Of a stretch of DNA of 64,000 nt, positions 29,801-39,931 are shown piece after piece (position 1 is the stretch's first letter; the number at the start of each line of letters is the position of its first letter). The position numbers and the translations under genes are program-made. This DNA comes from Mugil cephalus. Taxonomy: Eukaryota; Chordata; Actinopteri; Mugiliformes; Mugilidae. The stretch spans positions 9,132,591 to 9,196,590 of the forward strand of contig NC_061776.1 in the NCBI RefSeq assembly GCF_022458985.1. The letters run 5' to 3'. Below the pieces are notes generated by a model. That model was given only the letters and a program-made list of their open reading frames with translations. It was not told where the DNA came from and made no database searches.

Positions 29801-32800
29801 ACGACCCTGGTGGAGGAGGCGTTGAAGACCTTCTCGAAGCGCTGCAGCTTGAACCAGTCCATCCTGCAGGGGGAGACACACAAGGAGACGCTGGTCACTC
29901 GGTCGGTTTCGCCTCGTCTCGCCTCGCCTCGTCCCGTCTGTCCCGCTTCGTTACGTAAGCGCTGACTGAGGCTTCCTGCTGCGACGCGGCTCGAATCAAA
30001 GTGCATGTGAGCACATAATCCCACACTTCTGAATCATCAGACGCTGAACCGCGGGACGCTTCGGAGCTTATTCCTTTCCCCCCGAGATATTAAGAAAAAA
30101 CTGTCTCCTTCCAAACAAAAAAAAAAAAGACACACGGGGGGGTGGACACGAGAAACGCAACCACGCTGCAATCTAACGCAATCTAGCCACAACAGCAAAA
30201 AACTAAAAATAAATAAATTTAAAAAAAGAGCAGAAACACCATTCTTCTTACGGAAACATGCATTCTTTGTAGTTTCGATTTTAATAATAATAATAATAAT
30301 TGTGGAATTTCTCTTAAAGTTTTTTTAATTCAGAGTTAATTTCCTACAAAAAAAAAAAAAAAAGGCAAATTCAACTTCCAGCTTCTAAAATGTGAGAATC
30401 AGGAGCCTCTATCTGTTTCCCACCATTGTGGTTCCAATACTTTCACTAGTTTTTGTTCATTCTTCACACAATTAATAACTATTAATCACACAACCAGTTC
30501 ACAGAATGAATAACAAATGAGCAGCTTTTCTTAATGATCATTCACTGGTTTTGGATTTTTGAAGGTAGCAGCCGATTTTTATGTTTTACGCCATTTTAAT
30601 TGGTGATGTTTAGACTTTTACTGATTTAAGAATCAAATAATTATTTTAAAAAATATTATTAAAAAGGAGCGACCACTGGCTTCAGCTTCTGTCAACTCCT
30701 GCGGGAGCAACAAGGATTATTCTTCTTTTCTTTATATCACAGTAAATGTTTTGGACTGTTTTTTAAACCTTTTAATGACCAGATAAATCAGTTTATCGAC
30801 ACGACGAACAGCTGAGCAGCCGTCCTGATGATCAGCTGATCTTTAAACTCACAAACGTCCAAACCACCGTTTTAACTCAAGAGACTTTAACTGGACGTTT
30901 ATGAATGAGTTTCAGCAATGAGCAGATGTTCTACTTGTTTAATTTGAGTTTCATACAGTGATGGACTCAAAGCACAAACTTGCAGACTCAGACTTAACTC
31001 TTGACTCTGAAGCTAAGCTCTCACCTTTGAGGGCTACGACGTTCCAGCTTGTGAATCGCTTCACTGAACAAATGTGCTCATTTAAATGGTAAAATATGAC
31101 AAACATCTGCTGGTCTGAGCTCCTCAAATGAGGCGTTTTGAATCTTAATTGAATATATTTATGGTTTTGTACAGTTAACGACTCATGACACAAAGTTTTG
31201 GACTTGACTCTCAACTTCAAAAGCTAAGACTTAACGCTTGAGGATTTTTTATCTGGATTATTTTGTACTGGTATATCTCTGGCATAGCAGAACAAATCAC
31301 ATCTGCCTTCTTTTAGCTTCGGAAATGAGTAAACGTGCCTGTCATGTAATATTTTACGAGGTTTTAATCGAATATATTTGAATTTAACACAGCTAAATGT
31401 CTAAAGACACAAAGTTCAGGACATGATCTTTCCTCGACTTCAAAGCTGAGACCTTGTACTTGAGGATTTGCTGCTTTATTTCATGTCGTACTTTTAATGG
31501 TTCAGGTCTCGTGAACCACTTCAAAGAAAAAGTCGTTTCAAGGTGAATGTAGCAAACATCTGCTGGTTTTAGAGTCTGACGTTAAATACATTGAATATAT
31601 TTGATTTTTATACAGTTAAGAACTCACAATATGAAGTTTAGTACTTGATCTTAAACTATACTACATTTTTTCTTTGCATGTTTGTTGCGTGTTTTTCCTT
31701 TCAAACTGGTCTCAAAAAAAAAAAAAAACTGATTCGACTCCTGTACAAAATCTGTCCGTTAATATTTAAAACACGTCACTTTTACTCTTTAGTAACTGGT
31801 CACGATTACGCGGTTAATATTTTTAAAAAGAGCTCAGTCTCTTCCTGTAACAGCTCAGCTCTGCAGTTTTTTTTGTTTTTGTTGTTGTTTTTAGCAGCAG
31901 TTACTCAAACAGTGTATTTCAGGGACTATTTCCTGCAGCGGATGAACATTGAACATTCAGAGCTCTTCAGTCCTGGCTGCGTTTCTCACATCCTACCTGA
32001 GCATTATGGAAAGAAAATAATAAAATAATTAAAAAAGTCCACCTGATTGACTCACACCTCAGAAGTTTCCTTGAAGGGTTATGCAACTTCTTTGCAACGA
32101 CTTTTTTTTTTTCCCCACTAACGAGCCAAGTTTTTTTGACTTCTGTCCGTAACTAGGGCAGCAGACAGTCGCGCTAAAACACAGTTGCAGTCAGAGGGAG
32201 TCTGAGGTCGAACGAGTGGAATCAGTTTTATTGCGTGTGTCGGGAGAGCAAAGGTCTCGCAGGGAAAACAGCCGAGCAACAAGAGAAGCGTGTCCTTACT
32301 CGTAATGGAAACCGATGTCGTGATTTCCAACCAGTACGACCAGTTCTGTGTCGGTGGAGTGTCTGAACATCCTGTGGAAGCGGCGCACGTCGTCCTCCCA
32401 GTGCTGCACGGAAAAGCACAACAAACACCAGCTTTTAACGAGGAGAAACTCTCCCACCACCCAGGACTGACCGGTGCACAGGGTTCTCATCACGATGGAG
32501 CTTCTTATTAGTGTATCAACAAAAAAAACCCCAAAAAAACGACAAATAAACGCTCTCAGCTCCCAAATGTGAGAATTTGGAGCCTTCGTCGTTTTTTTTG
32601 ACCATTTTTTTTGAGAGGACGAGCAGCTGTTCTGAAATATTTATCAGGAATCCGCTTTAGCTTTAGCTTCTATCATGTGCAATGTTTACATTTCATGTCA
32701 GGGTCTGAACGGCTGGTGGAAGGAAACGAGGCCACTAGTTGAACATTTATGGATCCAGCATTCAGCCAAAAAAAAAGAGAAAACGATGCGAGTTGCATTT

Positions 32801-33844
32801 ATTTGTCATGTAAACATTTGCCAAAATGCGCAGACTTTTTACATTTTATGTCATTTTAATTGAATACGTTTGGATTATGAGGTGTTGTTTGAACACCAGT
32901 GAATGAAATAATCAATCAAAACTGAAACCAATCAACTCTGAGGATGTTTCCATGACTTTTCCATCATATACATTGAATATTTTTGAGTTACTGGGCTGTA
33001 TTTTCAAACTATGAACCACTAAGTGTTTATTTACAGGATGAATAGAAACTACTCTGATGATCAGCTGATCTTTAAAGTCACATTCGCTGGTTTTAGCATC
33101 AAAAATGTGCAGATTTTTAAAGTTTATATAGTTTTAATGGAAGATAATGGCTACACAAAATGAGGCCAGTTTTGAATATTTACGGATCCAATAATCAGTC
33201 AGAGTAGAAACTACACACAAGTTGCACTTATCTGTCATGTATCGGGCAAATTCGCTAACGGCAGCTTCTAAAGTGTCTCAGACTTTTTACATTTTATGTT
33301 AGTTTAGTTTAGATTTATGTGATTTATGAAGTGTTTAAGCTTCAAAAACATGCCAGTTTATTTATTTTTATTATTTTTTATCGATTTAAGGAAAGATGTT
33401 TTGGATTCGAAGGAAACGAGGACGGCTTTTGAATATTTGTCCTGCAATCACACTGAAAAAAATAAATAAATAAACGAATAAATGAAGAGAATCGGGATCA
33501 CTGACTAGAAGAGCTGCCGGCTGAGTGTGACAAATGAATGAGTGGCTCAGTGGAGCTTTTACTGTCTGCTCGCTCTCTCTCTTTTTTTTCCCTTTAATCT
33601 TTTCTTCTTCTTCAAAAAAAAAAACGTGGCTTTCCTTTGTGTTGCATGTTGCTCATCATCATCGTCTCCTCTTTCTTCTGCCTGACTTGAAACATCCTGT
33701 TCTTACAATCCAGTCATGGATCTGAGAGTATTTTTTTCTTCCTTTCAGAAGGTGATTCTTTATATACATGCACATACATATATATACATATATAAAGGAG
33801 GATCAGGATGGATGAACCATGCAGGGCTGAGAGGGAGGATGCAG

Positions 33845-33895
<51 letters not shown>

Positions 33896-34544
33896 TATCC
33901 CCTCCAGACTTGCGACCTCCTCCTCTCGGGCCCAAGAACATGAGGGTGAGGATGGTGCATATTTATCAGCATAATAATAAAACAATAATAATAACATGCA
34001 AAAAATTATGAAAAATAAAAATGTGCAGGGTGGTAAAAAAAAAAAATGATAAGAGAAGGAGCTCGTCTTTACCTTCTGTGAGCTCCACTTGCCTTCGTCG
34101 AAGATGTCCCCGAGAATAAACACTATTTCGGGCCTGAGGAGCCAGAGCGCGGTCTGGAAAGCCCTCTCCATCTGCCATTCCCTTTGGACACAACACAGCA
34201 TTCATTGTTTTGGTTTGTAAACCCCCCCCCCCTCCCTCCTGCAGGGCTCCAACGAAGGGATGTGGTAAATAACAACAATGGTGACATTACCTCCTGAGCT
34301 TGTCGAACCAGTGTCCCCCCACGGCTCCCAGGAGGTGCGTGTCGGAGAGCACCATAGCCCGGACCGCGGACTCCCCTGGCCGGGCGTCGGCGACGTCCTC
34401 TCCGGCCCGGCCGTGGCTGATCTGCGGCCAGGCGCACTTGAGGATCGTCGGGAAGTAGATGAGATACTCGCAGAAGAAGAAGGCGCCGCCGACCATGGCG
34501 ATCAGCAGCACCGCCACCATCCATCTGGCGCTGAACCGCGGCAT
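23193..34544 (-). CDS. mppe1: Metallophosphoesterase 1 (PGAP5), complete nine-exon gene
   Basis: Exons 34544-34291, 34181-34073, 32403-32300, 29863-29783, 29427-29319, 28724-28623, 26314-26192, 26031-25891 and 23378-23193 join in frame into 402 residues (human about 396). The family enzyme is Mn-dependent, sits at ER exit sites and removes an ethanolamine-phosphate side chain from the second mannose of GPI anchors. Metal-site motifs are present: SDTH (Asp68, His70), GDIFDEG (Asp110), GNHD (148-150), QHYPLY (His254) and SGHTH (308, 310). Membrane segments lie at about 8-31 and 362-382. The C-terminus KHKSL fits a K-x-K-x-x retrieval signal. The start is the ATG at 34544; the open frame extends upstream only to a GTG. 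Gene identity is very secure and no break is seen. Confidence 0.95.
23434..23465 (+). repeat. AT dinucleotide microsatellite
   Basis: About 15 AT units inside the last mppe1 intron, close to exon 9. Confidence 0.95.
25308..25741. repeat. Large palindrome of two head-to-head LINE-type 3' tails
   Basis: The left arm 25331-25358 and the right arm 25691-25718 are reverse complements at 27 of 28 bases (core CCTTGTATGTACAATCATAC). Similarity extends outward through a TAAAGT...TTTTCTG tail and inward through ATATACAAAAATATATACAC against its complement. The outward tail resembles fish LINE 3' ends. Confidence 0.7.
25891..26031 (-). CDS. mppe1: mppe1 exon 8, GHTH motif
   Basis: The exon encodes [20 protein letters not shown] through [14 protein letters not shown], between acceptor ctcctcag and donor gtgagt. 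GHTH supplies two metal-binding histidines. Confidence 0.95.
26192..26314 (-). CDS. mppe1: mppe1 exon 7
   Basis: The exon encodes [20 protein letters not shown] through [11 protein letters not shown], between acceptor gccccag and donor gtgagt. HYPLYR and EEASQ-type segments match human MPPE1. Confidence 0.94.
26326..26502 (-). repeat. LINE-type tail and AATAG microsatellite
   Basis: GAATCA/GAATTA units run from about 26327 to 26384 and end in ATTCCTTTATTTGTCCCAC, the reverse of a common fish LINE 3' end. An AATAG array follows at about 26447-26502. Confidence 0.55.
26514..26610. mobile_element. Tc1-like terminal fragment
   Basis: GTACTGGCAAAAAGTATTG and AACCTTGTGAAGAACATTC resemble the outer ends of fish Tc1-like elements, and the AGTATTGAAC core is shared with the element ending near 12000. 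No transposase coding follows. Confidence 0.4.
26832..26890 (+). repeat. ATT trinucleotide repeat
   Basis: About 19 ATT units in mppe1 intron 6. Confidence 0.95.
26971..27663. mobile_element. Non-autonomous hAT element with exact 8-bp target duplication
   Basis: Termini CAGGGGTCGG and CCGACCCCTG are perfect 10-bp inverted repeats. The flanks GTTTAACA at 26963-26970 and 27664-27671 are identical 8-bp duplications, the hAT hallmark. Subterminal GCGGCTCTTT and (right side) TGGCTCTTTGAG are also similar. The 693-bp interior has no transposase frame. The intact duplication suggests a fairly young insertion. Confidence 0.85.
27717..28230. mobile_element. Inverted-repeat DNA element with CATAACATTATGACCAC end
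   Basis: The left end CATAACATTATGACCACC and the reverse of the right end CACAACATTATGACCACT are inverted copies of about 25-28 bp. The end sequence is one I recognise as a frequent dispersed repeat in fish genomes. No transposase is present and the target duplication is unclear. Confidence 0.65.
28623..28724 (-). CDS. mppe1: mppe1 exon 6 with coding GGC repeat
   Basis: The exon encodes [20 protein letters not shown] through PPTPPIMLQ, between acceptor cactgcag and donor gtaaac. Five consecutive Gly come from a GGC run (CCGCCG on the plus strand). The flanking PIMLQ matches APVLLQ in human. The glycine run lies in a variable loop. Confidence 0.9.
29030..29135 (+). mobile_element. Possible LINE ORF2 remnant in mppe1 intron 5
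   Basis: Forward translation shows [18 protein letters not shown] followed by [13 protein letters not shown]. This resembles the W-x-SLP-x-x-x-R...SFK-x-x-x-K-x-x-L end of LINE ORF2. The match is short and weak. Confidence 0.3.
29319..29427 (-). CDS. mppe1: mppe1 exon 5
   Basis: The exon encodes [20 protein letters not shown] through LNCSLQ, between acceptor gtctccag and donor gtggga. It matches the NSVALNGDGCGIC region of human MPPE1. Confidence 0.93.
29783..29863 (-). CDS. mppe1: mppe1 exon 4
   Basis: The exon encodes [20 protein letters not shown] and VTKKGV plus split codons, between acceptor cctgcag and donor gtgagc. It matches the RFEKVF segment of human MPPE1. Confidence 0.93.
29864..32299 (-). 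other. mppe1 intron 3 with degenerate tandem repeat
   Basis: This 2.4-kb intron consists largely of related repeat units (about 30350-30850 and 30950-31640). It has A-runs near 30115 and 30345. No coding or RNA feature was found. Confidence 0.6.
30950..31640. repeat. Three degenerate tandem units of about 220 bp
   Basis: The words GAATATATTT and ACAGTTAA/ACAGCTAA recur near 31149, 31366 and 31591, spaced 217 and 225 bases. Each is followed by a diverged block (CACAAAGTT, CTTGA, AAGCTAAGAC or AAGCTGAGAC). Units also share ACAAACATCTGCTGG or a variant. Confidence 0.55.
32300..32403 (-). CDS. mppe1: mppe1 exon 3, GNHD motif
   Basis: The exon encodes [16 protein letters not shown] through [13 protein letters not shown] plus a split Glu, between acceptor ccgtgcag and donor gtaagg. 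GNHD provides the active-site Asn and His. Confidence 0.95.
32404..34072 (-). other. mppe1 intron 2 with repeats and TG microsatellite
   Basis: It contains a TG tract (33846-33892), AT-rich segments, and several diverged copies of a fish repeat with recurrent TTTTTACATTTTATGT words between about 32570 and 33400. No exon was seen. Confidence 0.6.
33846..33892 (+). repeat. TG dinucleotide microsatellite
   Basis: About 23 TG units in mppe1 intron 2, about 180 bases from the exon 2 donor. Confidence 0.97.
34073..34181 (-). CDS. mppe1: mppe1 exon 2
   Basis: The exon encodes [15 protein letters not shown] through [13 protein letters not shown] between ccaaag and gtaaag. GD-x-x-D-x-G is the bridging-aspartate motif. 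Confidence 0.95.
34291..34544 (-). CDS. mppe1: mppe1 exon 1, N-terminal anchor and first metal motif
   Basis: It starts [20 protein letters not shown], a signal-anchor segment, and ends HWFDKLR plus a split Arg before donor gtaatg. SDTHLLG supplies metal ligands. The ATG has a purine at -3 and the exon is CpG-rich, like a promoter-proximal exon. Confidence 0.92.
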
Positions 34545-34975
34545 TTCTCTGTTATTCTGCGCTCGGGATGCCCTGAACTGGCGCACTGGCGGCGGCGACG
34601 GAGCGGTCCATGAGGCATCTTCCCCCCCTCACTTCCACACCCGGAGGTCTAGGTCTCCAGACGCACGATGCTCATGGCAAGTTCCTCTGGGAGCCGAAGA
34701 CGAACGAACGAATCCACAAAATCGGCCCGTGGAGTCCGGTGGGATCAGAATATGAGACAAAAAAAAAAGGAAAAAGTGTCCAAAGGAGACGCAGAGACAC
34801 GAACAGCAACAACAGCAGCAGCAGCAGGAGGAGAAGAAGAAACCAGTCGACGTTTAGAAGCCAAAGCTCTGGTTTGATTTTGTGCGTCAAGCTGGAAACA
34901 ACACTTCCCGTGTTGGGGGGAAGCCCTTTCAAAATAAGATACGACTTAAGGGCAGAGGTGTCAAACTTGGCCAGA

Positions 34976-35640
34976 TGAGAAGAAGAAGAAGAAGAAGAAG
35001 AAGAAGAAGAAAGAAAAGAGGAAGAGAGAATAAGGAGAGAGAGACGTGGGTGGAGAAGGAGGAAGCTGAAAATGAGGGGAAAAAAGAAGAATGAGGAGGA
35101 GAAGGTGAAGGAGGAGGAGAAAGATGGGGAAGGAGGATGAGGATGAGAATAAGTAGATGGAGAAGTAGGATGAAAATGAAAAAGAAGGAAGAAGAGGAAA
35201 GGGAAGGGGTAGTGAGGAAGAGTAGAGGAAGGAGATGAATAAGTAGATAAAAAGGAGGAAAATGAGGAGGGTGAGGTGAGAGATGAAAAATGAGAAAGAA
35301 GGAAGGAGAGGAAAGTGGAGAAGGAGGACAAGGAAGAGTAGGGAAAGGGGAAGAAGATGAAGGAGGAGAAAGAAGAAGAATGGGGAGGAGGAGGAAGAGC
35401 AGAGGAAGGAGAAGATGAAGAAGGACGATGAGGAGAATAAGTAGATGAGGGAGGAGAAGAAGAAGGAAAATGAGGGGGATGAAGTGGAAGATGAAAATGA
35501 GAAAAAAGGAAGAAGATGAAGGAGGGTGAGAAGAAGAAGGGGAAGGAGGATGAATAGGAAGCGGAGTAGAAACAGGAGAGGGAAGAAGGAAAAAGGAGTA
35601 GAGGATGAGGAGGAAGGTGAAGAGAGAAAAATACAAAGAA
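34976..35640. repeat. Purine-rich GAA/GGA degenerate repeat, about 660 bp
   Basis: The plus strand is overwhelmingly A and G from a GAA array at about 34980-35012 through diverged GGAGAAGATGAGG-type units to about 35640. It lies about 430 bases upstream of the mppe1 ATG. Such tracts can adopt triplex DNA in vitro. Long minus-strand frames here (Ser/Leu/Pro-rich) are artefacts of composition. Confidence 0.85.
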
Positions 35641-38004
35641 GACATTAACTGAATTTTCTTCAGTTGAACTGAAATAAACATTTTCATAATGAAAAAAAAT
35701 AACCAGTTAAATAAAAGGCTGAACGGTGACTGAGTAACGATATTATAGGAGGACGACTGCTCTCAAACACACAGCGCTGCACTAAAAATGACATCGAGAA
35801 CATGTTAGACCCGGTCCAGTCACATTTATTGATAGAAAATCGACCCAATTAAATGTTTTGATGGATGTGTTACACTCTTCAATTTTCAATTACCGTAAAA
35901 GGTTGAGTTAAAAACCAGGAAACCCCCCGTGTTTCTGTCAATGGATTCAACTTATCAGCTAATTACACAAATCAGCTACGACACATCTTCCTCTCTCCAT
36001 CCCGTGGCGCCAGTCTCCTCTGAGACTCGCTTAATCTCATTTAATAATAGACAGTTGGGTTGCATCAAAATTTCTTCCACTCTTTGTCTTTACATCGTAA
36101 GTACTTACCGCACACAGCGAAACCCTAATGCAATATTGGTATTCAATTATTTCATTACTGCAGACTCACAATTACTTAGCAGGTAGTATCTGATCGTCAG
36201 ATATATATCTCATCGTTCTAGATCATGCACAACAGTAAATGGGGCTTTCACATTAATGCACTAATGAGAAAATACCAATAATAAAAACGCTGTGAAGTTA
36301 TCTTTGGATTTTTTTTCTTAATCTTTTAGCCTATAATTATTCTTATAAATGCATTTTTGTGCACATTTATTTTTTCTTTTGTTGATGAGATGTAGTTACA
36401 TCCACTTTAATGTATTTTATTTAAAAAAATAGTAAAATATAATCTCCGATGGCTTGCTACACGAATAATATATTATATAAATGGTATGGTATTTGCCTTT
36501 GTGGTACTTAAATATAAGATTTGAGTAACTGTAATTAGTAACTCCACCCTTTTCCTATAGTTATTGTATTTATTAATATTGTTCTTCTGCTTCTTCGGAT
36601 TTAAATGCTTTTATTCTGAAGGCACTGCGACTTCCGGTATTATCATCGCTGACTTCCGCTAACTTCCCGATGCGTTTGTGAGGCTGGAGAGTGAAAGAGA
36701 AAGACAAAAAAAAATATTTTTTTTATTTATTTATTTTAAGAAAACTGATCCAACACTGTGTAAATAATCCCAATACTTCGTATGAACGTTAATCTGAACA
36801 GTTTAAACTTCAGGTGCAAACAGACGGGAAGGAGTTACACCAACCGTGGGGCCAAATGAGATTAAGTGATTTGTCAGCAGAAATGTAATCAGCAGGAGGG
36901 AAGAAGCTGCTCATGAGTTCACCTCTGACACGCAGCGGGAGTTTATTTCACACAGGAAGCTGCTCTGACACCAGGCGTCTGTTCGCGGCCTCGCGGTGCA
37001 GAGACCTGCAGAACCAGTTGGCCGGGAGGAGCCGTGCATGCTTCACGCTCACAGTAATGTAAAGGGAAGGCAGTTTTTGCCCTTCCTTTTTATTTCTCGA
37101 AACATTTTCCTCCGGCTGACATTTAGAGCAAGATCTGACTCGTGCAGAATGAGGAAGCCGAGTGCTGCTGCACGACGGTTGAAGGGAAATACCTCAGCTT
37201 TCAGACTCGTGACCATGAATGAGAGCTTCTTTTTTTTTTTCTCTCTCTTTACCAAACCAACAGGGTGGAGACGGCTTCCCCTCCCAGATGTGCTGTCTTC
37301 TTTTTTTCAGAGTATGAAGGCACAGGATTTCAAAAACTGTTCTTCTGGTGTTGTTTTAAACCACTCTACAAATCCTCTCGGCCTCCAGGAGAAAGCAGAT
37401 TCACCCAGTACCAACAAACAAACCCATCGGCTAAAGCTTTTTAATGATTCGGGGTTTATTTGTTTAATTTTAGCCCCTAAGACGCCGCGTTAGAGCAAAA
37501 CTAAAGATGGTACAGCAACATTTTCTGTACAGAAAGCTAATAATAGGTTTCAGTAAAGAGGCCATCTGTGCAAAGCTGCACCAGCACCTAAAGGGTCCTA
37601 GAGGTCAGAGGTTTAATCTGTGTAGGGGATTTAGAGATTTACAGATTCAACAGATTTACAGATTCAAGTGTCTCAAGACTGAAACTTTATAATTCACTTC
37701 ATAAAAAACTCAATACTACTCCTAAAAACTCCTAAAAGACCCATCTCAAAGATCAAAAATGCAGTTAACCGTCAATTGGATAAATCAGTATGTGCGTCAT
37801 CATGAGCTAAAAAAAAAGTATTATTGCAAAAAAGTGCAGACAAAAATCTAAAATGGCCAGAAAGAGTTTAAATAATTATATATTTTCACTTAAATATGAT
37901 CATAAATCTGTCCATTTCCGCTTCACTTCACTTGTGTCCTTCTCTGATCCCTTCCACTCAGATTATATTCATTTAATTGAAGTAATTAAATGAATAATTG
38001 TTTC

Positions 38005-38231
38005 AGGGCTTGAAATTGCGACCGTTTTAGTGCCGTGTGTGAACTGTGCCACTACAGAATATTTGAGAGCAAACAACTGTTGTGTTGTGAGTGAAAGTCA
38101 TGCCTCTCTGTTGATCAGTTAATAGTTACTGTTGGAACTTGTGTTTGTTGTTGTGTTTAAAAACAGACAACAAAAAAAACATCTCCTTGGGGCTGAGCCC
38201 CCCCGTCCTTAAAACCTAGTGACGCCCCTGA
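38005..38231. mobile_element. DNA-transposon end fragment
   Basis: The right edge, read in reverse, is CAGGGGCGTCACTAGG followed by a G-run and CTCAGCCCC, a hAT-like terminal sequence frequent in fish. The left end is not securely placed. Confidence 0.4.
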
Positions 38232-38374
38232 AACACACTGACAGATGATGGTTTAAATCTGCAGTTATTGTTGAATCCTTATATAGTGAAGTGTGTTTGT
38301 TGGCCGAGCTCCATTTAAATTGACTTGTTTTGAAGCTTCAAGCTGCTGCATTAATTCATTTGTCAGTCAAATTA

Positions 38375-38407
<33 letters not shown>

Positions 38408-39019
38408 TCCTGGAAGTGGTTGAGTCTAAAGCCATTAAAACATTGACTGACTGGTGCTTTTTAATTGTAGAAAGAAGCTAAACAAATCCTTAACCCATAA
38501 ACACTGAGGACTTAATCACGGTTCCCTTAATGGCCCTCCTTCCTTCCCAAACCTGACTCATCCCGTCATTTACTGAACTAATGAATGCAACAGAGGACGA
38601 TTTCCATGGAAATCACCTTCATGCGCAGGGTTTCTTTCTGTGACAGTCGTGTCGGTGCGGCCGGTCGGCCTCCGGGCTCTCATTAGGAGCAGTTAGTGCA
38701 GATGTTGTTACCCGGTGTGTCGGCACGCTGCACCCTCTCCCCAGACCTGACAGCCACGTTTCACCAGACGTGAACATAGATGTGAGTGACTCAGCTCGCC
38801 GGTCGTTTGAAGGAATATGTTCCCTGAGAAATGTGCGGGTGGTGGAGCCGAAGCGGAGAAACAGGCGGAGTTTTTTCACGTTTAGAGTCAGCTGCAGGTC
38901 ATGTCTCCAGAAATTATTTACTGAATCTCTGTTGAAATATTTATTTAAACTGAGCGTGGCTTAGTCTAAAAGGAACATGAATGATGCTGATAACAAGAAG
39001 ACTGATAATACTCTGATAG

Positions 39020-39125
39020 CTCTTAGCTTAGCATAAAAACTAGAGACAGGGGGAATACGTTGGCTTTGATCTGAAAGAAAAAACTAAATCCACAGACGAA
39101 AACTCATAAACGTGTCAAACATTCT
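39020..39125. repeat. Dispersed fish repeat fragment (TTAGCTTAGCATAAA family)
   Basis: CTTAGCTTAGCATAAAAAC with AGAGACAGGGGG matches, in reverse, the GCTAAGCTAAGCTAAC...CTGT segment near 56150-56235 in this window. Both look like pieces of one dispersed repeat. Confidence 0.45.
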
Positions 39126-39805
39126 TTTATTCTGTGCAAAAACCAAACACGCAGTGGTTTTTATGTGAATTAAACCGTTTATATATGTTTGTATTAAAAA
39201 ATGCAGTTCCTCAAATGACCACTTAAAGCAAAATGACTCAGTCCCCACGACCACTGATGTTGTGGTTAAAACTCTGATTGCACCCACATGTCGTGCAAAT
39301 GGGATAAAAAAAAAAAAAATAGCTACAAAGACCAAGAATGTTTTGTTTTTTTGGTTTGTTCTAGGCTGTAAACATGTTTATCTCTGCTATGAGGTTGGGA
39401 CACAGACTAAAAAATAGAAATCTATAGAGATGGACTCACTTTTGGAGCCAGCCTCAAGTGGCCACATGAGGAACTGCAGATTTTGGCACTTAATTTTTCG
39501 GCCAATCGAATTCATGCTGGGTTTGAGTGACAGGTGAATGTCCTCCCAGGTTGCTAGCTATCGCCTATAACCACCTCTTTTCCATTTTTCTTTTTAAAAT
39601 GAGCTTGGAGTTAATTGGAGTCAGGCACCACACTGAGCTTCAAAACCTCTCTTTATGAATCCTATGACTGACGTCATTAAGGATTCGTTCATCTTTATAT
39701 ATTTTTATGATTATAATTATTATTATTTCCCCCTTTTTTTCCCCTAATTTTCCCAATTATTTAAATGAATAGACCAAAACAAGAGAAAACTTGGGGTCAG
39801 TAAGT

Positions 39806-39931
39806 TTAATTTGGCACTTCTGTTACAATAACGTCTCCGTACGCACAGTTTTTCTCGATACCCAGGTTGAACCAGTTGCCTTTTCCTTCTTTGTAGGCAC
39901 TGGTGACTATTCTTGCCCAGCCGTGTTCCCC
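39806..39931 (-). CDS. ctsz: ctsz exon 6, C-terminus
   Basis: The exon encodes [20 protein letters not shown] through [11 protein letters not shown] and stop TAA, after a 108-bp intron with acceptor cttttcag. It matches the human GERGWLRIVTS...GDPIV end, with four extra residues. Confidence 0.94.
   Translation of the reverse strand, partial: GEHGWARIVTSAYKEGKGNWFNLGIEKNCAYGDVIVTEVPN

Larger units (their letters stand above)
34545..39805. other. Intergenic region between mppe1 start and ctsz end
   Basis: It holds the mppe1 promoter-proximal GC-rich sequence (to about 34.7 kb), the purine tract (34976-35640), a TG tract near 38380, and TE fragments near 38005-38231, 39020-39125 and 39420-39560. 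A 166-codon open frame near 36996-37493 lacks any recognisable family and is doubtful. Confidence 0.6.

Noticed and set aside
34545..34586. Fourteen-codon N-terminal extension of mppe1
   Set aside because: The extension would begin at GTG. The first ATG in frame, at 34544, gives a length and anchor position close to human MPPE1.
34929..35687. A 252-codon minus-strand open frame and an overlapping 219-codon frame rich in Ser, Leu, Pro and Phe
   Set aside because: It is the complement of a purine-rich degenerate repeat. Stops are rare there for compositional reasons, and no domain or splice pattern is visible.
36996..37493. A 166-codon plus-strand open frame between mppe1 and ctsz
   Set aside because: It starts at a non-ATG codon, contains a poly-Phe run from a T tract, and shows no recognisable domain. 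Chance openness is likely.
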